DNA of 53,385 bases from Exiguobacterium alkaliphilum 12/1 (GCF_000714435.1 NZ_JJMW01000042.1:1-53385), one strand, 5' to 3'; positions 18,076 to 29,984 are shown, numbered from the stretch's first letter. The notes: generated by a model not told the origin, from the letters alone. A program made the numbers and translations.

Positions 18076-18441
18076 ATGGCTTTCAACAAAGAGCAATTCA
18101 TCGAAGACCTCAAATCAATGACGGTTCTCGAACTTAACGAACTCGTAAAAACAATCGAAGAAGAATTCGGCGTATCAGCAGCAGCTCCAGTAGCAGTTGC
18201 AGGTGCAGGCGCAGCAGCAGCTGAAGAGCAAACTGAATTCGACGTAATCCTCACAAACGCTGGCGCTGGTAAAATCAACGTCATCAAAGCGGTTCGTGAA
18301 CTTACAGGCCTCGGTCTTAAAGAAGCGAAAGCACTCGTTGACGGAACTCCAGCTCCAGTCAAAGAAGGCGTTTCGAAAGAAGACGCAGACGCAGTTAAAG
18401 CTAAGCTTGAAGAAGCTGGCGCAACTGTTGAAGTTAAGTAA
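18076..18441 (+). CDS. rplL: 50S ribosomal protein L7/L12
   Basis: The multicopy stalk protein that recruits and stimulates translational GTPases. The 121 residues show the N-terminal dimer domain, an alanine-rich hinge ([18 protein letters not shown], about 35-53) and the C-terminal domain with [32 protein letters not shown] lies before the ATG. A terminator closes the operon. Confidence 0.98.
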   Translation: MAFNKEQFIEDLKSMTVLELNELVKTIEEEFGVSAAAPVAVAGAGAAAAEEQTEFDVILTNAGAGKINVIKAVRELTGLGLKEAKALVDGTPAPVKEGVSKEDADAVKAKLEEAGATVEVK

Positions 18442-18466
18442 TCCAACTTTTACTTCACAACCTATA

Positions 18467-18496
18467 GAAGCTCGCCGTGGCGAGCTTCTTTTATTT
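18467..18496 (+). terminator. Intrinsic terminator after rplL
   Basis: GAAGCTCGCC (18467-18476) pairs with GGCGAGCTTC (18479-18488), followed by TTTTATTT. It ends the rplJL transcript. Confidence 0.92.
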
Positions 18497-18526
18497 CCTT
18501 GAAGATTGGGTTAGGAGGTTCAACGC

Positions 18527-19123
18527 ATGGGAGATCATTACTATACGAACGATCCGAGTTCGAAAAGTGCCCCTGAGACGTGGTCGTTCGAGTTACGAGG
18601 GAAGACGTATCGCTTCACCTCGGACCGCGGCGTGTTCTCGAAAGGATCGGTCGATTTTGGGTCACGTCTCTTAATCGAGTCATTTGAAGTGCCTGTCGTT
18701 TCGGGCCGCATTTTAGATGTCGGCTGTGGTTACGGTCCTATGGGGATCTCGCTTGCCGACGCCTCTGGGCGGGAAGCGCTCCTCGTCGACGTGAACGAGC
18801 GGGCGCTCGCTTTGTCCGAACAAAACGCCACCCAGAACGGAGTGACGATTGAGACGCGACTCAGTCATGCTTATGATGCGGTCGGAGAGGAACGGTTCGC
18901 GGCCATCGTGACCAATCCGCCGATTCGCGCCGGTAAACAAGTGGTCCATACGATCCTTCGGGATGCGTACGATCACCTTGTGAGCGGTGGCGCGCTCTAT
19001 GTCGTCATTCAAAAGAAACAAGGAGCACCTTCTGCCAAGAAGTTGCTTGAAGACGTGTTTGGTCATGTCGAGACGCTTGCGAAGGAAAAAGGCTATTTCA
19101 TTTTCCGGGCAATTCGGTCTTGA
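18527..19123 (+). CDS. ybxB: Class I SAM-dependent RNA methyltransferase (YbxB, RsmC-like)
   Basis: A 198-residue methyltransferase with the SAM-binding motif ILDVGCGYGPMGISLA (about 62-77) and the catalytic NPPIRAGK motif (about 128-135) of the RsmC/RlmG group that makes m2G in rRNA; the exact target is not shown by sequence. It sits between rplL and rpoB, as ybxB does in B. subtilis. TTAGGAGG lies before the ATG. No promoter is evident, so it is probably reached by read-through past the rplL terminator. Confidence 0.92.
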   Translation: MGDHYYTNDPSSKSAPETWSFELRGKTYRFTSDRGVFSKGSVDFGSRLLIESFEVPVVSGRILDVGCGYGPMGISLADASGREALLVDVNERALALSEQNATQNGVTIETRLSHAYDAVGEERFAAIVTNPPIRAGKQVVHTILRDAYDHLVSGGALYVVIQKKQGAPSAKKLLEDVFGHVETLAKEKGYFIFRAIRS

Positions 19124-19140
19124 CAAACGGCGAAGTCTTG

Positions 19141-19169
19141 TTGACTCGCTATAACGTATATGCTAACAT
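19141..19169 (+). promoter_or_regulatory. SigA promoter of rpoB-rpoC
   Basis: TTGACT (19141-19146), 17-bp spacer, TGcTAACAT (19164-19169). Start expected near 19176, giving a ~140-base leader. A TTGACA at 19120 has no matching -10. Confidence 0.8.
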
Positions 19170-19175
19170 TATAAA

Positions 19176-19307
19176 ATGCCATTGGAATGGAATTCGCTTG
19201 GAACTGCCGCGTTTGCCGCTTTTTAGACGCGGAAAAAGAGCGACATTCAATGACAATGTTCGATTATTACGCCCGAAAAATTCGCTAAAGAATTGGGGGT
19301 CTGCGAG
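19176..19307 (+). promoter_or_regulatory. Structured leader of rpoB
   Basis: The untranslated leader has a stem CCGCGTTT/AGACGCGG (19207-19214 with 19225-19232, one G/T) followed by AAAAAGAG, a second stem GACATT/AATGTC-like (around 19242-19262) and AATTC/GAATT (about 19279-19294) just before the ribosome site. No known riboregulator is recognised. Confidence 0.45.
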
Positions 19308-19316
19308 GTGAATCAG

Positions 19317-22300
19317 TTGACTGGTCAACTTGTTCAGTACGGTCGTCACCGTCAGAGAAGAAGCTTTGCCCGTATCAGTGAGGTATTAGAGCTTCCGAAT
19401 TTGATTGAAATTCAAACTGCTTCGTATGAGTGGTTCTTGCGTGAAGGATTGAAAGAGATGTTCACGGACATTTCACCAATCTCTGACTTCACAGGAAACC
19501 TCGTACTCGAGTTCATCGATTACTCGCTCAGCGAGCCGAAGTACTCGATCGATGAGTCGAAGGAGCGAGACGTTACTTACTCTGCGCCACTTCGCGTAAA
19601 AGTACGTCTGCAAAACAAAGAAACAGGTGAATTGAAAGAGCAAGAAGTGTTCATGGGGGATTTCCCGCTCATGACAGAGTCAGGAACGTTTATCATTAAC
19701 GGCGCCGAGCGCGTCATCGTTTCTCAGCTTGTTCGTTCACCGAGCGTTTATTACAACTCGAAGCTCGATAAAAATGGTAAGCGTGGTTTCGGCGCGACCG
19801 TCATCCCGAACCGTGGGGCATGGCTCGAGCTCGAAACAGATGCCAAAGATATCGTGTATGTCCGTATCGACCGTACCCGCAAAATCCCGGTAACGGTGTT
19901 GTTGCGTGCGCTCGGATTCGGCACGGACCAAGAAATTATCGACCTTTTAGGCGACGACGAATATCTTCGTAACACCCTTGAAAAAGATAACACCGAGTCG
20001 ACAGAAAAAGCATTGATTGAGATTTATGAGCGTCTCCGCCCTGGTGAGCCACCAACGGTTGAGAACGCGAAATCACTTCTCGTCTCACGTTTCTTCGACC
20101 CGAAACGCTATGACCTCGCAAACGTTGGTCGCTATAAGATGAACAAAAAGCTTCATCTAAAGAATCGCTTGTTCGGACAAAAGTTGGCGGAAACGCTCGT
20201 TGACCCGGAAACAGGCGAAGTGATCGCAGAGGCTGGCACGGTACTCGACCGTCGTAACCTTGACCGCGTCCTCCCGCATTTGGAGAACGGCCTTGGCTAC
20301 ATGGACGCAGAGCCGACAGGCGGCGTCGCGGAAGGTGAACCGTTCGGTCTTCAGTCGATTAAAGTCATCTCACCGGATGACCCAGACGGAGAGCGTATTT
20401 TGAACATTATCGGTAACGGCAATATCGACCGTAGCGTGAAACATATCACACCGGCCGATATCATCGCATCGATCAACTACTTCTTCAACTTACTTCACGA
20501 AGTCGGAACAACAGATGACATCGACCACTTAGGAAACCGTCGTCTTCGTTCAGTCGGAGAGCTTCTCCAAAACCAATTCCGCATCGGTCTCTCGCGGATG
20601 GAACGTGTCGTAAAAGAACGGATGTCGATTCAAGATCAAAACGCGATCACACCTCAGGCGCTCATCAACATTCGCCCGGTGATTGCATCACTGAAAGAGT
20701 TCTTCGGTAGCTCGCAGTTGTCACAGTTCATGGACCAAACGAACCCGCTCGCAGAATTGACGCATAAGCGTCGTCTCTCTGCACTTGGACCGGGTGGTTT
20801 GACACGTGAGCGTGCCGGCTTCGAAGTTCGAGACGTTCACTATTCGCACTACGGTCGGATGTGTCCAATTGAAACACCAGAAGGACCGAACATCGGTCTC
20901 ATCAACTCACTTTCGTCTTATGCGAAAGTAAACGAGTACGGGTTCATCGAAGCGCCGTACCGTCGTGTTGACCCGGAAACTGGTCTCGTCACAGGCGAGA
21001 TTCAATATATGACGGCGGACGAAGAAGATCTCTACGTCGTCGCCCAGGCGAACATGCCGCTCACGGAAGACGGTCACTTTGCCGACGCACAAGTTCTTTG
21101 CCGCTTCCGCGGACAAAACTTGTCAGTTGAGCCGAGCCGAGTCGATTACATGGACGTTTCGCCGAAACAGGTTGTTTCTGCCGCGACGGCATGTATCCCG
21201 TTCCTTGAGAACGATGACTCGAACCGTGCCCTCATGGGAGCGAACATGCAACGTCAAGCTGTACCACTTCTCCAACCAGATTCACCGATTATCGGGACTG
21301 GAATGGAGTACGTGTCAGCGAAAGACTCTGGAGCCGCGATTATCGCCAAGTTCCCAGGTGTCGTCGAGCGTGTCACAGCACGTGAAATCTTAGTCCGTCG
21401 CACGTCTGACGTGAACGGCTCTGAAGTTTCAGGTGACCTCGACCGCTATAAACTTCAAAAATATGTCCGCTCGAACCAAGGGACATGCTACAACCAGAAG
21501 CCAATCATCGCTGCTGGCGACCGTGTCGAAAAAGGAGAAATCCTTGCTGACGGTCCGTCGATGGATATGGGTGAGCTCGCGCTCGGCCGTAACGTCGTCG
21601 TCGCCTTCATGACATGGGACGGTTACAACTATGAGGATGCGATCATCATGAGTGAGCGTCTCGTGAAAGATGATGTGTACACGTCGATTCATATCGAAGA
21701 GTACGAGTCAGAGTCACGCGATACGAAACTCGGACCTGAGGAAATCACACGTGATATTCCAAACGTCGGTGATGACGCACTTCGCAACTTGGACGATCGT
21801 GGGATCATCCGCATCGGTGCGGAAGTCAAGGATGGCGACATCCTCGTCGGTAAAGTAACGCCTAAAGGTGTGACGGAATTGACGGCGGAAGAGCGTCTCT
21901 TGCATGCGATCTTCGGTGAGAAGGCACGTGAAGTCCGTGATACGTCACTCCGTGTACCAAACGGTGGCGACGGCATCATCTTGGACGTCAAAGTGTTCGA
22001 TCGTGAAAACGGTGACGAACTCTCACCAGGCGTGAACCAAATGGTTCGTGTCTACATCGTTCAAAAACGTAAGATTCACGAAGGGGATAAAATGGCGGGA
22101 CGTCACGGTAACAAAGGTGTTATCTCGCGCATTCTCCCAGAAGAAGATATGCCATACATGCCAGACGGCACACCAATTGACATCATGCTTAACCCGCTTG
22201 GTGTACCATCGCGTATGAACATCGGTCAGGTACTCGAACTCCACCTTGGGATGGCGGCGAAGAAGCTCGGCATTAAAGTGGCGACACCTGTATTCGATGG

Positions 22301-22865
22301 TGCGCGTGAGGAAGACGTATGGGCAACGATTGAAGAAGCTGGAATGGACAAGGATGCCAAGACTCGTCTCTACGACGGGCGTACTGGTGAACCGTTCGAT
22401 AACCGCGTCTCGGTCGGTGTCATGTACATGATCAAACTCGCGCACATGGTTGATGATAAACTTCACGCTCGTTCGACTGGACCATACTCACTCGTCACGC
22501 AACAACCGCTCGGTGGTAAAGCACAGTTCGGTGGACAGCGCTTCGGTGAGATGGAAGTTTGGGCACTTGAAGCGTACGGCGCAGCCTACACGCTCCAAGA
22601 AATCTTGACAATCAAGTCGGATGACACGGTCGGTCGTGTGAAAGCATACGAAGCGATCGTGAAAGGCGAGAGCGTTCCGAAAGCGGGCGTTCCTGAATCG
22701 TTCCGCGTCTTGATTAAAGAGCTTCAAGCACTCGGTATGGAAGTCAAGATGATGTCTGCGGACGATGAAGAAGTCGAAATGAAAGATGAAGATGACGACA
22801 ACATCCCGAACGCAACATCGGCGTTAGAACAAGTCGTTCAACCGACTGTTACGGAAGAGGAATAA
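19317..22865 (+). CDS. rpoB: RNA polymerase beta subunit
   Basis: Catalytic subunit of RNA polymerase. The 1182 residues follow B. subtilis RpoB throughout, with the rifampicin region intact ([20 protein letters not shown] then [11 protein letters not shown]) and the active-site Lys/His segments [14 protein letters not shown]. The C-terminus is acidic. The TTG at 19317 is chosen because GAGGTG is 6 bases before it and B. subtilis uses the same TTG in [11 protein letters not shown]; a GTG at 19308 (adding MNQ) is the alternative. rpoC follows 22 bases later. Confidence 0.97.
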   Translation: MTGQLVQYGRHRQRRSFARISEVLELPNLIEIQTASYEWFLREGLKEMFTDISPISDFTGNLVLEFIDYSLSEPKYSIDESKERDVTYSAPLRVKVRLQNKETGELKEQEVFMGDFPLMTESGTFIINGAERVIVSQLVRSPSVYYNSKLDKNGKRGFGATVIPNRGAWLELETDAKDIVYVRIDRTRKIPVTVLLRALGFGTDQEIIDLLGDDEYLRNTLEKDNTESTEKALIEIYERLRPGEPPTVENAKSLLVSRFFDPKRYDLANVGRYKMNKKLHLKNRLFGQKLAETLVDPETGEVIAEAGTVLDRRNLDRVLPHLENGLGYMDAEPTGGVAEGEPFGLQSIKVISPDDPDGERILNIIGNGNIDRSVKHITPADIIASINYFFNLLHEVGTTDDIDHLGNRRLRSVGELLQNQFRIGLSRMERVVKERMSIQDQNAITPQALINIRPVIASLKEFFGSSQLSQFMDQTNPLAELTHKRRLSALGPGGLTRERAGFEVRDVHYSHYGRMCPIETPEGPNIGLINSLSSYAKVNEYGFIEAPYRRVDPETGLVTGEIQYMTADEEDLYVVAQANMPLTEDGHFADAQVLCRFRGQNLSVEPSRVDYMDVSPKQVVSAATACIPFLENDDSNRALMGANMQRQAVPLLQPDSPIIGTGMEYVSAKDSGAAIIAKFPGVVERVTAREILVRRTSDVNGSEVSGDLDRYKLQKYVRSNQGTCYNQKPIIAAGDRVEKGEILADGPSMDMGELALGRNVVVAFMTWDGYNYEDAIIMSERLVKDDVYTSIHIEEYESESRDTKLGPEEITRDIPNVGDDALRNLDDRGIIRIGAEVKDGDILVGKVTPKGVTELTAEERLLHAIFGEKAREVRDTSLRVPNGGDGIILDVKVFDRENGDELSPGVNQMVRVYIVQKRKIHEGDKMAGRHGNKGVISRILPEEDMPYMPDGTPIDIMLNPLGVPSRMNIGQVLELHLGMAAKKLGIKVATPVFDGAREEDVWATIEEAGMDKDAKTRLYDGRTGEPFDNRVSVGVMYMIKLAHMVDDKLHARSTGPYSLVTQQPLGGKAQFGGQRFGEMEVWALEAYGAAYTLQEILTIKSDDTVGRVKAYEAIVKGESVPKAGVPESFRVLIKELQALGMEVKMMSADDEEVEMKDEDDDNIPNATSALEQVVQPTVTEEE

Positions 22866-22887
22866 GGCGAAAAGGGAGGTCGGCCCC

Positions 22888-25800
22888 TTGGTAGATGTTA
22901 ATCGATTTGAATATATGAAAATCGGCTTGGCTTCACCGGAGAAGATCCGTTCGTGGTCTTACGGGGAAGTCAAAAAGCCGGAAACAATCAACTATCGTAC
23001 ACTTAAACCAGAGAAGGACGGATTGTTCTGTGAACGAATCTTCGGTCCGACGAAAGAGTGGGAATGTTACTGCGGGAAGTACAAACGAATCCGTTATAAA
23101 GGAGTCATTTGTGACCGCTGTGGCGTTGAAGTGACGAAAGCGAAAGTGCGTCGCGAGCGTATGGGCCATATCGAGCTCGCGGCACCGGTTTCGCATATCT
23201 GGTACTTCAAAGGAATTCCAAGCCGGATGGGGCTTGTGCTCGACATGTCACCACGTGCGCTCGAAGAAGTCATTTACTTCGCGTCGTACGTCGTGACCGA
23301 GCCAGGTGACACACCGCTCGAGAAGAAGCAACTCCTCTCGGAAAAAGAATTCCGTCTCTACCGCGAGAAATACGGTAGCGACTTCAAAGCAGACATGGGT
23401 GCGGAAGCGATTCGGACACTCCTTCAAGACGTACAACTCGAGAAGGAAGTCGGAGAACTCCGCGAAGAATTGAAGACGGTTCAAGGCCAACGTCGTACAC
23501 GTGCGATTAAACGTCTTGAAGTGCTCGATGCATTCTTCACGTCAGGGAACAATCCGGACTGGATGATCCTTGAAGTACTTCCTGTCATCCCGCCAGAGCT
23601 TCGCCCGATGGTGCAGCTCGACGGTGGACGCTTCGCGACATCGGACTTGAACGATTTATATCGTCGTGTCATCAACCGTAACAACCGTCTCAAACGTTTG
23701 CTCGACCTCGGCGCGCCGAACATCATCGTGCAAAACGAGAAGCGTATGCTTCAAGAAGCGGTTGACGCTTTGATTGATAACGGTCGTCGTGGACGTCCGG
23801 TCACAGGTCCTGGTAACCGTCCGCTCAAATCACTTTCACACATGTTGAAAGGGAAACAGGGTCGTTTCCGTCAAAACCTTCTTGGTAAACGGGTCGACTA
23901 CTCAGGACGTTCGGTTATCGTCGTTGGACCAAACTTGAAGATGTACCAGTGTGGTCTCCCGAAAGAGATGGCACTCGAACTCTTTAAGCCGTTCGTGATG
24001 AAAGAACTCGTCGGTCGCGGCATCGCGTCGAACATCAAGAACGCAAAACGCAAGATTGAGAAGATGCAACCTGAAATCTGGGGCGTCCTTGAAGAAGTCA
24101 TCCGTGAGCATCCGGTTCTCTTGAACCGTGCCCCGACGCTTCACCGTCTCGGAATCCAGGCGTTTGAACCGATTCTCGTAGAAGGTCGCGCGATTCGCCT
24201 TCACCCGCTCGTATGTACGGCTTACAACGCCGACTTCGATGGTGACCAAATGGCGGTTCACGTTCCACTTTCTGCAGAAGCGCAAGCGGAAGCTCGTCTT
24301 CTCATGCTCGCAGCACAAAACATTTTGAACCCGAAAGATGGAAAACCAGTCGTTACACCATCGCAGGATATGGTCCTCGGTAACTACTACATCTCGCTTG
24401 AGCGCGACGATGCCATCGGTCAAGGGAAGATCATGTCGAACGTCAACGAAGCACTCATCGCGTACCAAAACGGTTACGTCCACTTGCACTCGCGTGTGGC
24501 GGTTCCGGCGCGGACACTCAACAACCCGACGTTCACTGACGAACAAAATGAGAAACTATTGATCACGACGGTCGGAAAGATGATCTTTAACGAAATCTTG
24601 CCGAACACGTTCCCATACTTGAACGAGCCGTCAATGGAAAACTTGCAGGAAGCAACACCTGACAAGTACTTCATCGACAAAGGTGCGAACGTCGCGGAAG
24701 AAATCGCCGCACGTCCACTCGTCGAGCCGTTCAAAAAAGGATTCCTTGGAAAAGTCATCGCGGAAGTGTTCCAGAAGTTTGAAACGACTGAAACAAGCCG
24801 CATGCTTGACCGGATGAAAGACCTCGGCTTCAAACACTCGACAAAAGCGGGTGTGACGGTCGGGATCTCGGACATCATCGTTCTTCCGGATAAACAAGAA
24901 ATCCTCGATGAAGCACAGAAACAAGTCGACCAAATCATGAAATCGTTCCGCCGTGGTCTCATCACTGAAGATGAGCGCTATGAGCGTGTCGTCCGGTCGT
25001 GGAACGAAGCGAAAGATGAGATTCAGTCACGCTTGATGAAATCCCTCAACCGCTTGAACCCGATCTTCATGATGTCTGATTCTGGTGCCCGTGGTAACGC
25101 GTCCAACTTCACGCAGCTCGCAGGGATGCGTGGTTTGATGGCCGCTCCATCTGGCCGCATCATCGAACTTCCGATCAAATCGTCGTTCCGTGAGGGACTG
25201 ACGGTTCAAGAGTACTTCATCTCGACGCACGGTGCGCGTAAAGGTCTTGCCGATACAGCCCTTAAGACGGCTGACTCAGGTTACTTGACGCGTCGTCTCG
25301 TCGACGTTGCCCAAGATGTCATCATCCGTGAAGAAGATTGTGAAACGGACCGCGGAATCCGCGTCGCCGCTCTCCGCGAAGGCACGGAAGAAATCGAAAG
25401 CTTGTATGACCGCCTCGTCGGCCGTACATCGTTCGAGACAGTGGCACATCCGGAAACGGGAGAAGTCATGGTCGAGAAGAACCAACTCATCACCGAAGAG
25501 CTTGCCCGTGAAATCGTCGATGCTGGCGTTGAGCGCGTTGAAATCCGTACTGCCTTCACATGTAACACGTCACACGGCGTATGTAAGAAGTGTTACGGAC
25601 GCAACTTGGCGACCGGTTCGAACGTCGAAGTCGGGGAAGCTGTCGGAATCATCGCCGCGCAATCAATCGGTGAGCCAGGAACGCAGCTTACGATGCGTAC
25701 CTTCCACACAGGTGGTGTAGCCGGAGATGATATCACACAAGGTCTTCCGCGTATCCAAGAGGTATTCGAGGCCCGTAACCCGAAAGGTCAAGCGGTCATC

Positions 25801-26487
25801 TCGGAAATCCCGGGTACGGTCATCGACTTCACCGAGTCGCGCGACAAGCGTGAACTCACAGTCGAAGGGCTCAGCGAAACACGTTCGTACACGATTCCGT
25901 TCGGAGCACGTCTCCGTGTCCAAATCGGCGATACGGTCGACGCTGGGGAAGTCTTCACGGAAGGTTCGATCGATCCGAAAGAATTGCTCACCGTCCGTGG
26001 TGTATCGGGTGTTCAGAACTATCTTCTCCAAGAAGTTCAAAAAGTATACCGGATGCAAGGGGTAGAAATCGGCGATAAGCACGTCGAGGTCATGGTTCGC
26101 CAAATGCTTCGTCGCGTCAAAGTCATCGAATCAGGTGACACGCCGCTTCTCCCAGGTTCACTCGTCGATATCAGCGTCTTCAAAGAGGCATGTAAAGATG
26201 CTCTCCGCGACGGCAAGAGCCCGGCGACGGCCAAACCGGTCCTTCTCGGAATCACGAAAGCGTCGCTCGAGACAGATTCGTTCCTCTCGGCCGCTTCGTT
26301 CCAAGAAACGACTCGCGTGTTGACAGACGCTGCCATCAAAGGCAAGCGTGACTATCTCCTCGGTCTCAAAGAGAACGTCATCATCGGTAAGCTCGTTCCT
26401 GCTGGTACAGGGATGCCGGTTTACCGCGATGTCCAGCTCAAAGAGGACAAGGCAGAAGTCGCTCTCGAAGACACGACAGTGGAATAA
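22888..26487 (+). CDS. rpoC: RNA polymerase beta' subunit
   Basis: Subunit carrying the catalytic magnesium. In 1199 residues one sees the first zinc site ([19 protein letters not shown], Cys near 60, 62, 75, 78), NADFDGDQM with Asp449, 451 and 453, the bridge helix/trigger loop region and the second zinc site with [11 protein letters not shown]. Size matches B. subtilis (1199 aa). TTG start behind AAAGGGAGGT, as in Bacillus. No terminator follows; the rpsL promoter begins 8 bases after the stop. Confidence 0.98.
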   Translation: MVDVNRFEYMKIGLASPEKIRSWSYGEVKKPETINYRTLKPEKDGLFCERIFGPTKEWECYCGKYKRIRYKGVICDRCGVEVTKAKVRRERMGHIELAAPVSHIWYFKGIPSRMGLVLDMSPRALEEVIYFASYVVTEPGDTPLEKKQLLSEKEFRLYREKYGSDFKADMGAEAIRTLLQDVQLEKEVGELREELKTVQGQRRTRAIKRLEVLDAFFTSGNNPDWMILEVLPVIPPELRPMVQLDGGRFATSDLNDLYRRVINRNNRLKRLLDLGAPNIIVQNEKRMLQEAVDALIDNGRRGRPVTGPGNRPLKSLSHMLKGKQGRFRQNLLGKRVDYSGRSVIVVGPNLKMYQCGLPKEMALELFKPFVMKELVGRGIASNIKNAKRKIEKMQPEIWGVLEEVIREHPVLLNRAPTLHRLGIQAFEPILVEGRAIRLHPLVCTAYNADFDGDQMAVHVPLSAEAQAEARLLMLAAQNILNPKDGKPVVTPSQDMVLGNYYISLERDDAIGQGKIMSNVNEALIAYQNGYVHLHSRVAVPARTLNNPTFTDEQNEKLLITTVGKMIFNEILPNTFPYLNEPSMENLQEATPDKYFIDKGANVAEEIAARPLVEPFKKGFLGKVIAEVFQKFETTETSRMLDRMKDLGFKHSTKAGVTVGISDIIVLPDKQEILDEAQKQVDQIMKSFRRGLITEDERYERVVRSWNEAKDEIQSRLMKSLNRLNPIFMMSDSGARGNASNFTQLAGMRGLMAAPSGRIIELPIKSSFREGLTVQEYFISTHGARKGLADTALKTADSGYLTRRLVDVAQDVIIREEDCETDRGIRVAALREGTEEIESLYDRLVGRTSFETVAHPETGEVMVEKNQLITEELAREIVDAGVERVEIRTAFTCNTSHGVCKKCYGRNLATGSNVEVGEAVGIIAAQSIGEPGTQLTMRTFHTGGVAGDDITQGLPRIQEVFEARNPKGQAVISEIPGTVIDFTESRDKRELTVEGLSETRSYTIPFGARLRVQIGDTVDAGEVFTEGSIDPKELLTVRGVSGVQNYLLQEVQKVYRMQGVEIGDKHVEVMVRQMLRRVKVIESGDTPLLPGSLVDISVFKEACKDALRDGKSPATAKPVLLGITKASLETDSFLSAASFQETTRVLTDAAIKGKRDYLLGLKENVIIGKLVPAGTGMPVYRDVQLKEDKAEVALEDTTVE

Positions 26488-26494
26488 AAACGTC

Positions 26495-26523
26495 TTGACA
26501 GCATTCATTGGCGGTGCTACTAT
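26495..26523 (+). promoter_or_regulatory. SigA promoter of the str operon
   Basis: TTGACA (26495-26500), 17-bp spacer, TGcTACTAT (26518-26523). Gives a leader of about 245 bases ahead of rpsL. Confidence 0.85.
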
Positions 26524-26529
26524 GATTTA

Positions 26530-26760
26530 GTGCCGCCAATCGGTTGTTGTCGTAGACAACGGTGTCCAGCAGTCGGCAAGCTACTTGGACGTCACCCGAT
26601 CTTTCTTCGGAAGGATTTGGCTGCTATCTTTGCCACTTTCAAGGTATAACTCACGTTTTTGCGAGGTCATGGAATGCCTACGCCTCGTAAAGGCGTTTCG
26701 TTATGACCTTAAATGAACCACCCGGGTCGGTGGGTCTAGAAAATAGCACAATTCAGGAAG
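26530..26760 (+). promoter_or_regulatory. Long folded leader of rpsL, unassigned
   Basis: The leader holds several helices: GTTGTC/GACAAC (26546-26551 with 26555-26560), GTCCA/TGGAC (26564-26568 with 26586-26590), a long arm GAGGTCAT/ATGACCTT (26663-26670 with 26703-26710) capped by ACGCCT/AGGCGT (26680-26685 with 26691-26696), and CCACCC/GGTGGG (26718-26723 with 26729-26734). None is followed by a T run. In B. subtilis ybxF lies here; no reading frame for it is present. The fold suggests autoregulation by a str-operon protein, but I recognise no known family. Confidence 0.55.
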
Positions 26761-26775
26761 GGAGGATCTTCAAAG

Positions 26776-27198
26776 ATGCCTACTATCAACCAGTTAGTCC
26801 GTAAAGGACGTAAATCGAAAGTCGTTAAATCTGACTCTCCAGCACTTAACAAAGGTTACAACAGTTTCATCAAGTCACAAACAAACGTGAGCTCGCCACA
26901 AAAACGTGGTGTTTGTACACGTGTTGGTACAATGACTCCGAAGAAACCGAACTCGGCGTTACGTAAGTATGCTCGTGTTCGCTTGACGAACCAAATCGAA
27001 GTGACTGCGTACATCCCAGGTATTGGCCACAACCTTCAAGAGCACAGCGTTGTTCTTATCCGTGGAGGACGTGTAAAAGACTTACCAGGGGTACGTTACC
27101 ACATCGTTCGTGGTGCGCTTGACACTGCAGGTGTTGACGGACGTATGCAAGGCCGTTCTAAATACGGTACGAAACGTCCGAAAGCTGCGAAGAAGTAA
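26776..27198 (+). CDS. rpsL: 30S ribosomal protein S12
   Basis: S12 shapes the decoding centre. The 140-residue protein carries [17 protein letters not shown] with Lys56, the site of streptomycin-resistance changes, in its wild-type form. GAAGGGAGGATC precedes the ATG. First gene of the str operon (rpsL-rpsG-fusA-tuf). Confidence 0.98.
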   Translation: MPTINQLVRKGRKSKVVKSDSPALNKGYNSFIKSQTNVSSPQKRGVCTRVGTMTPKKPNSALRKYARVRLTNQIEVTAYIPGIGHNLQEHSVVLIRGGRVKDLPGVRYHIVRGALDTAGVDGRMQGRSKYGTKRPKAAKK

Positions 27199-27250
27199 TT
27201 CTCGCTTACTAAAACTACAACTACTGAAATTTTGAAAGGAGGGTACTCGG

Positions 27251-27718
27251 ATGCGTAAAAACCGTGCAGAACGTCGTGACGTTATCGCAGATCCGATCTA
27301 CAACTCGAAATTGGTAACTCGCCTCATTAACCGTGTCATGTTAGACGGTAAAAAAGGTACAGCTCAAACTATCATTTACAACGCATTTGGCCTCATCGCT
27401 GAACGCTCAGGCAAAGAGCCTATGGAAGTGTTCGAAGAAGCAATGAACAACATCATGCCTGTACTTGAAGTTAAAGCTCGCCGTGTTGGTGGAGCAAACT
27501 ACCAAGTTCCTGTTGAAGTTCGTCCAGAGCGCCGTACGACACTTGGTCTTCGTTACCTCGTGAACTACGCTCGTCTCCGCAACGAGAAGACGATGGAGCA
27601 ACGTATCGCGAACGAAATCATGGATGCAGCCAATAACACTGGTGCTTCAGTTAAGAAACGCGAAGACATGCATAAGATGGCAGAAGCGAACAAAGCGTTT
27701 GCTCACTATCGTTGGTAA
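27251..27718 (+). CDS. rpsG: 30S ribosomal protein S7
   Basis: S7 starts assembly of the 30S head and lies near the E site. The 155 residues contain [40 protein letters not shown] and the C-terminal AHYRW of Bacillota S7. The first ten residues ([10 protein letters not shown]) are more charged than in B. subtilis (MPRKGPVAKRD). AAAGGAGGGT lies before the ATG. Confidence 0.98.
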   Translation: MRKNRAERRDVIADPIYNSKLVTRLINRVMLDGKKGTAQTIIYNAFGLIAERSGKEPMEVFEEAMNNIMPVLEVKARRVGGANYQVPVEVRPERRTTLGLRYLVNYARLRNEKTMEQRIANEIMDAANNTGASVKKREDMHKMAEANKAFAHYRW

Positions 27719-27727
27719 TTTAAACGT

Positions 27728-27773
27728 AAAGTCCACTCCACGTCACCAAGCGGTGGCTTAATGGAGTGGCTTT
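27728..27773 (+). promoter_or_regulatory. Strong hairpin between rpsG and fusA
   Basis: CCACTCCA (27733-27740) pairs with TGGAGTGG (27762-27769), extended by AAAG/CTTT across a one-base bulge, with an inner CACC/GGTG. It resembles a terminator with only a short T run (CTTTCGGG). A TATAAT at 27778-27783 follows but has no -35, so I read this as partial attenuation or mRNA processing. Confidence 0.6.
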
Positions 27774-27834
27774 CGGGTATAATCATATCGTGTGCCAGCA
27801 CACGAAAAACACATGCGGAAGGAGAATACCCAGT

Positions 27835-29913
27835 ATGGCAAGAGAATTCTCCCTAAAGAATACTCGTAACATCGGGATCATGGCTCACATCGATGCCGGT
27901 AAAACGACAACGACTGAACGTATTCTTTATTACACAGGTCGTATCCACAAAATTGGTGAAACTCATGAAGGAGCTTCACAAATGGACTGGATGGAGCAGG
28001 AGCAAGAGCGTGGAATCACGATCACTTCTGCAGCGACAACTGCACAGTGGAATGGCCACCGTGTAAACATCATCGATACACCTGGACACGTAGACTTCAC
28101 AGTTGAAGTTGAGCGTTCACTTCGTGTACTTGATGGCGCAGTAGCAGTACTTGATGCACAATCAGGTGTTGAACCACAAACAGAAACTGTATGGCGTCAA
28201 GCGACGACTTACGGTGTTCCACGTGTCGTATTCGTCAACAAGATGGATAAGATCGGTGCGGACTTCTTGTACTCGGTGAAAACACTTCACGAGCGTCTTC
28301 AAGCCAATGCACACCCAATCCAACTTCCAATCGGTGCGGAAGACGAATTCAAAGGAATCGTTGACCTCGTCGAAATGAAGACGTACATGTACTCGAACGA
28401 CCTCGGTACAGACATCGAAGTAATCGAAGGCTTCCCAGCTGACATGGCTGACCAAGCTGAAGAACTTCGCGGTCAATTGATCGAAGCGGTCGCGGACTAC
28501 AACGAAGAGTTGATGATGAAATACCTCGAAGGCGAAGAGATCTCAATCGAAGAACTCAAAGCTGGTATTCGTAAAGCAACACTCAGCGTAGAATTCTACC
28601 CTGTACTCGTTGGTTCGGCCTTCAAAAACAAAGGTGTTCAATTGATGTTGGACGCAGTTGTTGATTACCTCCCATCACCAGTTGATGTTGAGTCAATCAA
28701 AGGGGTTAACCTCGATACAGAAGAAGAAATCACGCGTGAACCTTCGGATGAAGCGCCGTTCTCGGCACTCGCATTCAAAGTCATGACTGACCCTTACGTC
28801 GGTAAATTGACATTCTTCCGTGTGTACTCTGGTACAGCACAAGCTGGTTCGTATGTGAAGAACTCGACTAAAGGGAAGCGTGAGCGTCTCGGTCGTATCC
28901 TTCAAATGCACGCGAACAGCCGTGAAGAAATTCCAATGGTATACGCTGGTGACATCGCCGCAGCTGTTGGTCTTAAAGATACAACGACTGGTGATACGCT
29001 TTGCTCAGAGAAAGACAACGTCGTTCTCGAGTCAATGACATTCCCAGAACCGGTTATCTCGGTCGCAATCGAGCCTAAATCGAAAGCTGACCAAGACAAG
29101 ATGGGTCAAGCCCTCGCGAAACTCGCAGAAGAGGATCCAACATTCCGCACTGAAACAAACCAAGAGACAGGTCAAACGATCATCTCTGGTATGGGTGAGC
29201 TTCACCTTGATATCCTCGTTGACCGTATGCGTCGCGAATTCAAAGTAGAAGCAAACGTTGGTGCACCACAAGTTGCTTACCGTGAGACAATCCGTGGCGC
29301 TGCGAAGATCGATTCGAAATTCGTACGTCAATCGGGTGGACGCGGTCAGTACGGTCACGTTGTCGTAGAATTCGAGCCGAACGAAGAAGGCGCTGGATTC
29401 GCATTCGAGAACAAGATCGTCGGTGGTGTTGTCCCACGTGAATACGTCCCAGCTGTTCAAAACGGGATTGAAGAAGCTCTCGAAAACGGTATCCTCGCTG
29501 GCTACCCAGTAGTTGACGTTAAAGCTGCCCTCGTCTTCGGATCGTACCACGATGTCGACTCGAACGAGATGGCGTTTAAAGTTGCTGCTTCGATGGCGGT
29601 TAAACAACTTAAGGAACAAGCGAAAGCTGTTATCCTTGAGCCAATGATGCGTGTTGAAGTTGTTATCCCAGAAGAATACTTGGGAGACATCATGGGTGAC
29701 GTCACGTCACGCCGTGGACGCGTAGAAGGTATGGAAGCACGCGGTAACGCACAAGTCGTTAAGGCGATGGTTCCACTTTCGGAAATGTTCGGATATGCAA
29801 CGTCACTTCGTTCACGTACACAAGGACGCGGAACGTACTCGATGCACTTCGACCACTACGAAGAAGTACCGAAGTCAATTGCTGAAGAAATCATCAAAAA
29901 AGCGAACGGCTAA
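27835..29913 (+). CDS. fusA: Elongation factor G
   Basis: GTPase that drives translocation and, with RRF, ribosome recycling. The 692 residues show [12 protein letters not shown] (17-28), DTPGHVDF and NKMDK GTP-binding motifs and the domain IV/V signatures ([24 protein letters not shown]). The ATG at 27835 follows GCGGAAGGAG; the in-frame sequence upstream to 27766 crosses a hairpin and lacks a ribosome site. Usual size for Bacillus EF-G. Confidence 0.98.
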   Translation: MAREFSLKNTRNIGIMAHIDAGKTTTTERILYYTGRIHKIGETHEGASQMDWMEQEQERGITITSAATTAQWNGHRVNIIDTPGHVDFTVEVERSLRVLDGAVAVLDAQSGVEPQTETVWRQATTYGVPRVVFVNKMDKIGADFLYSVKTLHERLQANAHPIQLPIGAEDEFKGIVDLVEMKTYMYSNDLGTDIEVIEGFPADMADQAEELRGQLIEAVADYNEELMMKYLEGEEISIEELKAGIRKATLSVEFYPVLVGSAFKNKGVQLMLDAVVDYLPSPVDVESIKGVNLDTEEEITREPSDEAPFSALAFKVMTDPYVGKLTFFRVYSGTAQAGSYVKNSTKGKRERLGRILQMHANSREEIPMVYAGDIAAAVGLKDTTTGDTLCSEKDNVVLESMTFPEPVISVAIEPKSKADQDKMGQALAKLAEEDPTFRTETNQETGQTIISGMGELHLDILVDRMRREFKVEANVGAPQVAYRETIRGAAKIDSKFVRQSGGRGQYGHVVVEFEPNEEGAGFAFENKIVGGVVPREYVPAVQNGIEEALENGILAGYPVVDVKAALVFGSYHDVDSNEMAFKVAASMAVKQLKEQAKAVILEPMMRVEVVIPEEYLGDIMGDVTSRRGRVEGMEARGNAQVVKAMVPLSEMFGYATSLRSRTQGRGTYSMHFDHYEEVPKSIAEEIIKKANG

Positions 29914-29948
29914 TAACGGTTGTAACGCTGAATTGATTGTTGTAAGCT

Positions 29949-29984
29949 AAGGAGGACGTATGTTAAAAGTAGCCTACGTCTTCC
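29949..29984 (+). promoter_or_regulatory. Hairpin burying a Shine-Dalgarno sequence in the fusA-tuf gap
   Basis: GGAGGACGTA (29951-29960) pairs over 10 bp (one G/T) with TACGTCTTCC (29975-29984). The left arm is a perfect ribosome site, AAGGAGG at 29949-29955, placed 4 bases before an ATG that opens a tiny frame. The tuf start lies 44 bases after the hairpin and has its own AGAGGAGG. Confidence 0.65.

Noticed and set aside
19120..19146. TTGACA at 19120 as rpoB -35
   Set aside because: At 17 bp the sequence is GACTCG, no -10; the TTGACT/TAACAT pair fits instead.
26530..26775. Small protein gene for ybxF/L7Ae in the rpoC-rpsL gap
   Set aside because: No frame of suitable length with a start and ribosome site on the plus strand; the gap folds as RNA.
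27778..27783. TATAAT as a promoter for fusA
   Set aside because: No -35 at 16-18 bp and no TGn before it.
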